From assembly GCF_002811985.1 (NCBI RefSeq), contig NZ_NPDU01000017.1, positions 1 through 64,000 of the forward strand: a stretch of DNA of 64,000 bases, read 5' to 3'. The notes below the pieces were generated by a model. That model had not been told where the DNA came from. It searched no databases and saw only the letters and a program-made list of their open reading frames with translations. How positions within the stretch are numbered: position 1 is the first letter of the stretch; every line of letters begins with the position of its first letter. Below, piece by piece: positions 42,786 through 50,352 of the stretch. Source of the DNA: Leptospira adleri (GTDB lineage: Bacteria; Spirochaetota; Leptospiria; Leptospirales; Leptospiraceae). The position numbers and the translations under genes were made by a program.

Positions 42786-45020
42786 ATGTCCAGGCTGCTT
42801 GATCGTTTCTTTAGAAGATCCAATAAAAAAATCCGCTGGGAAGAGCTTCCGAATCTTCATTCCGATTCGGAGGACCCCGATTTATTAATCCGAAGTCTGA
42901 TTTCCGAAAAGCTCGCTCTCGGAATTCGGGAGATCGTTTTTTGTCTACCTTCCAAAGAGGCGGAATCTCTCAAAAAGTCCAATGATTTTATGAGACTCGT
43001 AAGAGATCTGAAACACGGCGGCTTTTCCATTTCTTCGGGCGACAGCGATCGAATCCTGTCCGGAATCGGAGAATCTTCCGAAAAATTTTTCAATTTTCTT
43101 AAAAATCGCCCTCAACCTTCGGCTTGTCTGGTCTGGACGAGGCACGGGCTTGCTAAGGAGCTAGAATTAAAATATCATGATTTTCTAAAGCATCCGCACG
43201 CGGTCCATTCTTATAATCGGGAGGCGGAACCTTTCAGGCCTTCTCGATTTACCATCCGGGTGAAATTGCTTTCGATCGTCTCCGCAATCATTATGATCAG
43301 CATGAGTCTTATGATTACGATGGCCACTTACTTCTTTCGGAAATACAGCGAAATTCTCATCCAGGAATACAACCTTTCTCTTGCGAGGCTCACCGGACTT
43401 CAACTGAGCGGAAGGCTCAAGGAAGCGACCTTGAAGATCCAAGACTTTCGTCCCGTCGAATCCGAAAAGTTCTTTCGCGTTAACTCGAATGCGGTAGCTT
43501 ACGTTCGTTTTAAATCAAAGCCGGGAGAGTCCGTTCGAGAGATTAGCTCGCTTTTTTGGAATCTTAAATTCCTGAAAAACAATTCCGTTTCCGGAGTCCC
43601 CGATCCCGAGGCTCTGAAATCCGCTTTGGAAAAGGCGTCTTCTCGTCTTTCGGGAACATTAGAAGTATTGAATGTTTCTTCGGAGTTCGGCTTTCCCGCC
43701 GTCGCTGTGCTTCTTCCTGTTTCGAGCGGAAACGAAATCTCGGGTTTGGTTTTCTCGGCGACGGAGTTTTTGGATTCCTTTCTTGCGGTTCGTCAGACCG
43801 ATTTTTTTCAGATGCTCGTGGTGGATTCTTCCGGAAACCTAATCGCTCATTCTAACGATAAGGAAGCGATATCGGGAAAGGACTATAAAAAACATCCTCT
43901 CGTGGAAACCATGCTTCGAAGCCCGTCCGATAACGGCTCGCAGAGATTCGATTTTGAAGGAAGGGAAGTTTTAGGTTCTTATCAGCAGTTGGATGTGGGA
44001 GGTCTCGGCATCATTTCCACGTTAGATGCCGATCTCGCTTTCGAAGCCGTTTATAAGATCAGAAGACAGAATCTTCTGATCATGATCTCGGTCTTATCGA
44101 TCGCGTTCCTTGTGGTTTTTGTTTTCTCCAGATCTCTTACGATCCCGATCATTCAGCTTCTTTTAGCGACGCGCAAGGTGGAACAGGGAAACTACTCGGT
44201 CGACATAAGACCCACGACGCACGACGAAGTCGGAGTTCTTACCAACTCATTCTTACGAATGGCGAGAGGGCTTGAGGAACGGGAAAAAATCAAAAACACT
44301 TTCGGTAAGTTCGTCAATAAGGAAATCGCGGAAAGGGCGTTGTCGTCCGATCTCAAGTTGGGCGGCGAAAACCGAGAAGTCACGGTATTCTTCTCCGATC
44401 TACGCAACTTCACGGGAATGTCCGAAAAAATGAAACCGGAAGAGGTCGTGGAATTTTTGAATCAGTATTTTACCGAGATGGTGGAATGTATTTATCTCAC
44501 GCAAGGGATCGTGGATAAGTTTATCGGAGACGCGGTTATGGCTCACTGGGGCGCGCTCGTTCACGACGGTAACGAACCTAAGAATGCGATCAACGCGGCC
44601 TTGTTAATGCGAAGAGCTCTGATCGAGTTCAATCGGCAAGGTCAAGATATCGGCCGTCCGTTCACGAGATTCGGCTGTGGAATCAATTCCGGTCCGGTGA
44701 TCGTGGGTCAGATCGGTTCCGAAAAAAAACTCGAGTTCACGGTCATCGGAGACACGGTCAATCTCGCGTCTAGAATCGAATACTTGAACAAGGAGTTCGG
44801 GACGGACATTCTGATTTCCGAGAGCACGTATCTTCAGGCAAAGGATCATTTTCAATTCGTGGAACTTCCACCCGTTTGGATTCGAGGAAAAGAAAAACCT
44901 CAGAGCATATACGCCGTGTTAGGTTGGAAAGAGGATCAGGATTGTCCGAAGTCCCTCGAAGAACTGCGCACGTTATGCGGAATACCGGATCCTGAATCTC
45001 CTTCCCGGTCTTTGGCATGA
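42786..45020 (+). CDS. Class III adenylate/guanylate cyclase with periplasmic sensor and HAMP domains
   Basis: A 744-residue receptor. The cytoplasmic N-terminus of about 155 residues is unlike known sensor domains. TM1 lies near 160-183, a Cache-like periplasmic domain spans about 185-425, TM2 lies near 428-447, and HAMP follows at 448-500. The catalytic domain occupies about 528-730 and has both metal-binding aspartates (FFSDLRNF, Asp538; IGDAVMAHW, Asp582). The substrate pair Lys (EKKLEFT) and Thr (FTVIGDTVNLASR) favours ATP, hence cAMP. The next gene, for a FecR-like protein, starts within its stop (ATGA). It probably couples an envelope signal to a cyclic nucleotide. The ligand is unknown. 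Confidence 0.92.
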   Translation: MSRLLDRFFRRSNKKIRWEELPNLHSDSEDPDLLIRSLISEKLALGIREIVFCLPSKEAESLKKSNDFMRLVRDLKHGGFSISSGDSDRILSGIGESSEKFFNFLKNRPQPSACLVWTRHGLAKELELKYHDFLKHPHAVHSYNREAEPFRPSRFTIRVKLLSIVSAIIMISMSLMITMATYFFRKYSEILIQEYNLSLARLTGLQLSGRLKEATLKIQDFRPVESEKFFRVNSNAVAYVRFKSKPGESVREISSLFWNLKFLKNNSVSGVPDPEALKSALEKASSRLSGTLEVLNVSSEFGFPAVAVLLPVSSGNEISGLVFSATEFLDSFLAVRQTDFFQMLVVDSSGNLIAHSNDKEAISGKDYKKHPLVETMLRSPSDNGSQRFDFEGREVLGSYQQLDVGGLGIISTLDADLAFEAVYKIRRQNLLIMISVLSIAFLVVFVFSRSLTIPIIQLLLATRKVEQGNYSVDIRPTTHDEVGVLTNSFLRMARGLEEREKIKNTFGKFVNKEIAERALSSDLKLGGENREVTVFFSDLRNFTGMSEKMKPEEVVEFLNQYFTEMVECIYLTQGIVDKFIGDAVMAHWGALVHDGNEPKNAINAALLMRRALIEFNRQGQDIGRPFTRFGCGINSGPVIVGQIGSEKKLEFTVIGDTVNLASRIEYLNKEFGTDILISESTYLQAKDHFQFVELPPVWIRGKEKPQSIYAVLGWKEDQDCPKSLEELRTLCGIPDPESPSRSLA

Positions 45021-46624
45021 AACTTTATTCTAAATTCAGAAAGGAAATCCAAGTCGGGGCGTTGTCTCTGCTCGTATTTTTCGGTTCCCTTTTTCTTTTT
45101 TGGAGAGAGGGCGCTGCGGACTTCGGAGAAGGAAGAAAGGAGACTGTCGGAAACATTACTTTTAAATATAGAACCGCCCAGAGAAAATTTTCTGATCGTA
45201 TGATCTGGCAGGACGTGGAACAGAATTTTCCGATCTTCAATCACGATTCCGTAAGAACCGACGAATTGTCTGAGGCCGTCGTCACTCTGACGTCGGGAAC
45301 AAAATTCGAACTCGATCCGAGATCCATGATCGTGATCAACTTAAAAGACAAAGAGGAATTGCTGGAGCTCGAGGAAGGTTCGGTCCGAGTCCAATCCGCA
45401 AAGCCCGTGACTTTGTCATCCGGAAAAACTACGATTAAGTCGACCGACGGGCCTAGTCTGTTTCGCATAACGCGTGGAGAAGACGGGAACGAAAATTTAA
45501 TCGAACCCGCAAAGGGAGATCTGCTGTGGATCCGTTCGAACAAGGAGACAGTAACTTTCAAAGAGGGGGAAAAGTCGAAAGTTACCGAGGATTCTTTTAT
45601 CGACGTTCGAGACGAATGGGAACTTTTGGAACCACAAGACAATCATCGAATTTTTCCGGAAACCGGAGAAGCGAAGATCGGGTTTCGTTGGAATTCGAAA
45701 GGGACGTTTAATTCCGGTCTATTGGAGATTTCTCTCAACCGCAGTTTTACTCCTCTCATTCTTAAAAAAGAAATCAAAGGAGAATCCGCGGAGGCGACTC
45801 TTCCCGAAGGAATTTATTACTGGAGAATTTTGTCTTCGGATAGAAAAAAGAATTCGACGACTCGTAAATTTCGAGTTCTTCCTAATCCTCCGGTCACTCT
45901 TCTTTTCCCATTAAAAAATACTTTGCTAGAAGGAAATAGCGCTCTTCAATCCTTTCGTTGGAAGCCCTCGCGTTTGGCGACCGGATATATACTTGAAATT
46001 TCCGAATCCTCCGATTTTAAAAACGGACTCAGACAATTGACCGTTTTTAAGACTTCAATTTCGATTCCTCTTTCCGCAGGAAGATATCACTGGAGGGTGA
46101 GGTCGTTTTCAAATCTACCCGGAACCGAATCGATTTCGGAAGCGAGATCCTTTCAAGTCGAGAAAAACGGGACCGGACAAAAAGAGCAGACCGCGGCGGA
46201 GACGGCGTCCGAAACGAAAACGGAGATCGCACAAAACGGAGAATCGAACGGGAAAAAGAAGGAAATTCAAACTCCTAAGGACGTTTCAATTCTTCCCTCC
46301 TTGCTTTATCCAAACAAGGGAAAGCTCGTCGATATGACCGGACGGAATTCGATCGTATTTCGATGGAAACACAGTTCCGCTTCGCGTGAACAAAAATGGA
46401 GTCTAAACTTATACGGTGCGAACGGAGAATCGATTTTGAAAAGGAACGTAAGCGGAGAATCCTTTCGTTTGACGGATTTAAGCGTGTTGGACGTGGGAAG
46501 ATTCTCCTGGTCCTTGAGCCAGGAAGGAAACGAATCCAATCAAGTCCGAACGGATTTCAAAATCGAATTGAGAGAAGACTTGGCTGCTCCTGAAGCGAAA
46601 GCCAGCGGGAAAAAAGAGGAATAA
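45017..46624 (+). CDS. FecR-domain protein with Fn3-like repeats
   Basis: A 535-residue protein anchored by one N-terminal helix (GALSLLVFFGSLFLFW). A FecR beta domain spans about residues 65-195 (SEAVVTLTSGTKFELDPRSMI and LEEGSVRVQS are typical). Three Fn3-like segments follow, each with a YxWRI/xGRYHWRVRS strand, separated by a Glu/Lys/Thr-rich linker near 390-420. It should lie in the periplasm. Classical FecR proteins talk to sigma factors; here the partner gene encodes a cyclase, overlapping by 4 nt. It may present a wall or outer-membrane signal to the cyclase sensor. The C-terminus is highly charged. Confidence 0.85.
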   Translation: MKLYSKFRKEIQVGALSLLVFFGSLFLFWREGAADFGEGRKETVGNITFKYRTAQRKFSDRMIWQDVEQNFPIFNHDSVRTDELSEAVVTLTSGTKFELDPRSMIVINLKDKEELLELEEGSVRVQSAKPVTLSSGKTTIKSTDGPSLFRITRGEDGNENLIEPAKGDLLWIRSNKETVTFKEGEKSKVTEDSFIDVRDEWELLEPQDNHRIFPETGEAKIGFRWNSKGTFNSGLLEISLNRSFTPLILKKEIKGESAEATLPEGIYYWRILSSDRKKNSTTRKFRVLPNPPVTLLFPLKNTLLEGNSALQSFRWKPSRLATGYILEISESSDFKNGLRQLTVFKTSISIPLSAGRYHWRVRSFSNLPGTESISEARSFQVEKNGTGQKEQTAAETASETKTEIAQNGESNGKKKEIQTPKDVSILPSLLYPNKGKLVDMTGRNSIVFRWKHSSASREQKWSLNLYGANGESILKRNVSGESFRLTDLSVLDVGRFSWSLSQEGNESNQVRTDFKIELREDLAAPEAKASGKKEE

Positions 46625-46628
46625 AAGA

Positions 46629-47444
46629 TTGAGATCATTTTGGGCAAATCTTCTTGTTTTGTTTTGTATCTGCATTAGCACTTCCGTATATTCAGAAGAC
46701 AAGAAATACTTGTATTACATAGAATGGAACGAAGTAAAAGGAAACAACGGTTACAAAATCGAAATCAGGAAAAAAACCATCGAGGACATTCTCGCAATGG
46801 AGGAGAAGGTAACCGTTAATAGTCTGGAATTCAAGATTCCCGCCGGAGAATATGAATTTCGTATTAGCGCGCTCAACCGTTTCGGAAAACCTTCCTCTTG
46901 GAGTCAGTGGTCCGCCTTCCTTGTGGAACAAGATCGTCCGAAAAGTGTCGTGGAAGCCGAAAAAAAAAGGGCGCTTACGGGGAATTCTCCGTGGAAGGTT
47001 TGGATTCCGGGTTTGCTTCCGTTGGAAAGAAAGGAATACGGCAGAGCGTCCTTGGTATTTCTTTGGTTCGGCGCACTTGCGGTTGCGGGTAACGCGGAAA
47101 GAAACGCCGGAAATGCGCTCTCTCACGCCGGAACGAATGATCCCGCCTTCTTGACGTTAGTTGCTTTGACCTCTCCGCTTCCCATCGGTTATTTTTTCCT
47201 TCATCAGAGGGAAGAAGATAAAAAAGAATACGATCGACATCAAAATAATCAGGTGAGCATAGGCGTAATAGCCCTTTTGAGTTACGGTTTGAACGTATGG
47301 CTTGAAAAACGTTCTTTTCATTCCACAACCGTTCTGATAGAATCGAAACCGGAAAGTAATACAAGATGGAACTATCCGACTTCACAGGCCAGCCCGATTC
47401 TAACGTTAGGAAGAATCGAAATCAGCTTTCGAAAGGAGCTGTAG
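46629..47444 (+). CDS. Fn3-like exported membrane protein of the cyclase operon
   Basis: A 271-residue protein. The best start is TTG at 46629, with GAGG 9 nt upstream; it supplies a signal peptide (FWANLLVLFCICISTSVYS), which no ATG in frame would. An Fn3-like domain follows (YIEWNEVKGNNGYKIEIR ... FRISALNRFG), then two or three hydrophobic helices in the second half (ASLVFLWFGALAVAG, FLTLVALTSPLPIGYFF, IGVIALLSYGLNVWL). It is separated from the FecR gene by 4 nt, so it is part of the same operon. Function unknown; the shared Fn3-like fold suggests that it works with the FecR protein. Confidence 0.75.
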   Translation: MRSFWANLLVLFCICISTSVYSEDKKYLYYIEWNEVKGNNGYKIEIRKKTIEDILAMEEKVTVNSLEFKIPAGEYEFRISALNRFGKPSSWSQWSAFLVEQDRPKSVVEAEKKRALTGNSPWKVWIPGLLPLERKEYGRASLVFLWFGALAVAGNAERNAGNALSHAGTNDPAFLTLVALTSPLPIGYFFLHQREEDKKEYDRHQNNQVSIGVIALLSYGLNVWLEKRSFHSTTVLIESKPESNTRWNYPTSQASPILTLGRIEISFRKEL

Positions 47445-47482
47445 TGAGTTCTATCCTTCGGAAAGAGATTAAATTATCGGAA

Positions 47483-48196
47483 ATGAATTTTAAAAAAATT
47501 ATAAAATCGGAATGTATTGTATTTCTGTTTTTCTTTCTGCGCTGTTCTGCCCCGTTCCCCGATTTGAATTCAGGCGCCTTGTTTTTGGCTCTTTTGAATT
47601 CGAGCAGTGTTTCCCAAAATCCTTCCAATCCTCCGAGTGATCCGAATTTGGCCTTTAAATATCTTTTTGTGACCGTGGGAACCTATTCCGGACAATTGAG
47701 CGGGGGAACGGTAACCGGCGCGGATTCTATCTGTAGTACGGAAAAAAACGCAAACTTTACCACTTTGCCCGGAACCGGGAGCGATTATAAGGCTTTAATC
47801 GTGTCTAACGTGGCGCCGATCCGCAGAGCCTGTAATGCCACGGCTAACTGTACAAACATCGCCGAGAATTCGAATTGGGTTCTTCTTGCAAATCGAGACT
47901 ATTACCGAGGCACGACGACAAACCCGGTGAAGGTGTTTACCACGAACTCGGCCGGGATCGCCTTGTTTCCGATCGCTTCCTTTTTGGATTTGAGCGCGGC
48001 AAACCTGTGGTGGACCGGCCTTGCATTTGACTGGACGATCAGCCCGGGCGATACCTGCAATAATTGGGCGGATGGAACCGGAGGTTCTACCGGCGAATTC
48101 GGAGCCGGAGCGGTGACGAGCGCGAATGCGATCAACTCGGGCGGCTTCTCGGATCCTTGTAACGCGACTAAAAAATTAGTTTGCGTTCGGCAATGA
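47483..48196 (+). CDS. DUF1554-family lipoprotein
   Basis: The protein has 237 residues from MNFKKIIKSE. Upstream frame remains open to 47366 but overlaps the previous gene and lacks a signal. The lipobox is FLRC (Cys about residue 20). The rest is a leptospiral DUF1554 domain: a C-type-lectin-like fold with TGADSICS, YKALIVSN, NWVLLANRDYYR, WTGLAFDWT, CNNWADGTGG and the end KKLVCVRQ. Eight cysteines are arranged for disulphides. It probably sits on the outer membrane. It follows the cyclase/FecR operon by 38 nt on the same strand and may be its last gene. Ligand unknown. Confidence 0.82.
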   Translation: MNFKKIIKSECIVFLFFFLRCSAPFPDLNSGALFLALLNSSSVSQNPSNPPSDPNLAFKYLFVTVGTYSGQLSGGTVTGADSICSTEKNANFTTLPGTGSDYKALIVSNVAPIRRACNATANCTNIAENSNWVLLANRDYYRGTTTNPVKVFTTNSAGIALFPIASFLDLSAANLWWTGLAFDWTISPGDTCNNWADGTGGSTGEFGAGAVTSANAINSGGFSDPCNATKKLVCVRQ

Positions 48197-48454
48197 GAGG
48201 ACCGTTGTGCTTTTTCGTTTCATTTTCGATTTGTTGAACTTTTTTTTGATGGATCGGACCTTTTTTTACAAGTTCGTTTTTTGATAACTTTTGAACCCAA
48301 GCGCTGTCCGGTAAAAATCCGATTCTTTTAGAAAATTAAAAAATACTATAATTCTAATATTCTTATTTTGATGAACGGGCCGCGCTCTTGGAGCTCCGTT
48401 AAAAAATTGCAAAAACGGTTCGTCTTATTTTGGATTTCTTATTAGAATTATTGT

Positions 48455-48895
48455 ATGAAAATGATTCTTTACCCGATAACCCTCATTCTTTTCTTAGTAT
48501 GCCGATGTTATGGAATCGACGGCCCGCAACTGATAGGCAACAGCGATTTTGAAGATCGAAAGACAAACATCATTCAATGGAAGGCAGCTTACTGTTTTCC
48601 GATCGATTCTTCCCCACCCGTCGAGCCGAAACGTCCGGATTTAATATCCGCGATTTTAATCGCTGGAACCGAAGCGCTCGGATCCTTATTTCCGAAGAAT
48701 AGCGCCTTTTATCTCAAAAAGGATATCGAGTTTTGTGAAGGAAGTTTGCTTGCGACTCCCTGCGGAAATTCAACCGATGAGTTTGCAATCAATCATATCA
48801 GTACGTTGATTCAATCCTGCGAGCCGAAGATCGCGTGTATGGGCGGTAAGGACCATTTCGCGACCGGAACGTTTTGTGTCGATTGGGATCGGTAA
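48455..48895 (+). CDS. Small cysteine-rich exported protein
   Basis: A 146-residue protein that I do not recognise. An N-terminal hydrophobic signal (LYPITLILFLVCRCYG) holds Cys16 and Cys18, either of which could be lipidated. The mature part has six further cysteines (AAYCFP, EFCEG, TPCGN, QSCEPK, IACMG, TFCVDW) in a pattern suggesting three disulphides. It lies about 260 nt after the DUF1554 gene, so it is probably a separate unit. It resembles small leptospiral lipoprotein families in general character only. Confidence 0.65.
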   Translation: MKMILYPITLILFLVCRCYGIDGPQLIGNSDFEDRKTNIIQWKAAYCFPIDSSPPVEPKRPDLISAILIAGTEALGSLFPKNSAFYLKKDIEFCEGSLLATPCGNSTDEFAINHISTLIQSCEPKIACMGGKDHFATGTFCVDWDR

Positions 48896-48996
48896 AGGAA
48901 GGACAAGGGGGCGGTTTCGCAGAACGAACCTTGGTTTGAAAGCATGTCTTATTAACTAGTTTCGCTTAATAAAATCGTTAAGAGAAGCGACGTCGT

Positions 48997-50352
48997 CTAT
49001 GATCGATCCGGAGGATTGGAAAGCGATTCTAAAATTCTACGGAGTTCCTTTTCATCCGGTCCGTAGAGATTCCACTGAATCACGTCCGCTCCTTGAAAGC
49101 GTCTCCAACGCCAGTCCAAATTCGAAGACGCTCTTCGAGGGGCCGTGGTTTTATCTCCTTTAAATTCCTCAGCGTAAGGTTTTTTGGAAACGGAATACCA
49201 CCACAGAAGGATCGGTTCTTCGCCGGACGGACTTTTTAACCGAGCCTTCTGAACTCCGTCTTCTCCCCCCTGTTCCACGAAAGAAAAACCGACCGCTTCG
49301 AAACAAATTCTCGGATCGTGCCCAGTCCCGATCGTGAACAGATCGCGTTTCAGAATCAGATAATTTTTATCGGAACGATAAACGGCGATTCTTGAATCGC
49401 TCAAAATAGATTCCGGTTCCAACGTGAAGGATAGAATTTTGGAAGGCCACGAATGCGCTTTCGATGCCACGTAAAAATTCCGCGTAAAAAACGCGATCGT
49501 CAAAAGGGGAAGAATCCACAGCGCGATTTTAGACGGAAGTCTTAAATCGAATTCGAAGGATGAAGACGAATTCTTTCGAAGAGGATCTGGAAAAAAAGAA
49601 GAGATCGCGCTCAAGGGAACTACGACGCCGCAGATAAAAAAAACGGTTCCCACAAACTCGTGCCTCCAGGACGAAGCGGGAATATTAAAAAGAACTAATG
49701 AACAAACCCGAATCCAATTTGAAAAAAACCAGAGTGGAAGCGCGAGTATCGCGATCAAAGTCGCTCCTTTGCGATCGGATCTGAGAAAAAAGGCGGCCGC
49801 GATGAGAAGGGACGCGAGTCCCATCTTCATTCCCTCGCAAGCACGATCCACCGTAAACAAAGCGCCGTTGTAAAAAATTTGATTCCCAAGCGCCGAGCTG
49901 GACGGATCCAAAAGACGCAATACCAAAGCGCTCCATTTTGTAACGAGCAAACGAAGTTGAAATCCCAGGAAAAGAGATCCGAATCCGGTGATCGGAGGGA
50001 TGGCAAATACGAAGAACGGCGCGGGCCAAGCAAAACGGATTCCGCTTTCGTTTAGGATCGCGAGAAAGTTCCAAAAGGATCCGATCCAGATAAGACTAGA
50101 TCTCTGATAAAAGATTCCCGCGATTACAAAGGCGATTCCCGGTAAAAAGAATAAGGCGTTGGCCCGATCCTTGTCTTTGCGAAGGAAGAGCGGCAGGAAT
50201 AGAAGCGGATACAACTCAAACGCCGAACGAAGACTCAACAAGTCCTTCCCAATAAAGCACATAGGAAGAACGCAGATCGCGATCAGCGCGAGTAACGGAA
50301 GAATTGTTCGACCATTCCCGGACACGACGTTCAGCGACTTCTTAAAAAACAT
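48997..50352 (-). CDS. Exosortase-family protein (XrtN-like)
   Basis: A 451-residue inner-membrane protein. About eight helices cover residues 17-255. The exosortase/archaeosortase active-site triad is present: Cys172 in DRACEGMKMGLA, Arg215 in FSNWIRVCSLVLFN, and His231 in SWRHEFVG. A second part of about 180 residues, extracytoplasmic after a helix near 275, resembles an EpsI-like (DUF3485) domain (GHDPRICFEAVGF, LLWWYSV). The gene starts immediately after the stop of the VIT-protein gene (TGA then ATG), so the two are coupled. It should cut the PEP-type tail of that protein. I recall the names exosortase N and XrtN system VIT protein for such pairs but cannot confirm the match here. Confidence 0.85.
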   Translation of the reverse strand: MFFKKSLNVVSGNGRTILPLLALIAICVLPMCFIGKDLLSLRSAFELYPLLFLPLFLRKDKDRANALFFLPGIAFVIAGIFYQRSSLIWIGSFWNFLAILNESGIRFAWPAPFFVFAIPPITGFGSLFLGFQLRLLVTKWSALVLRLLDPSSSALGNQIFYNGALFTVDRACEGMKMGLASLLIAAAFFLRSDRKGATLIAILALPLWFFSNWIRVCSLVLFNIPASSWRHEFVGTVFFICGVVVPLSAISSFFPDPLRKNSSSSFEFDLRLPSKIALWILPLLTIAFFTRNFYVASKAHSWPSKILSFTLEPESILSDSRIAVYRSDKNYLILKRDLFTIGTGHDPRICFEAVGFSFVEQGGEDGVQKARLKSPSGEEPILLWWYSVSKKPYAEEFKGDKTTAPRRASSNLDWRWRRFQGADVIQWNLYGPDEKELRRILESLSNPPDRS

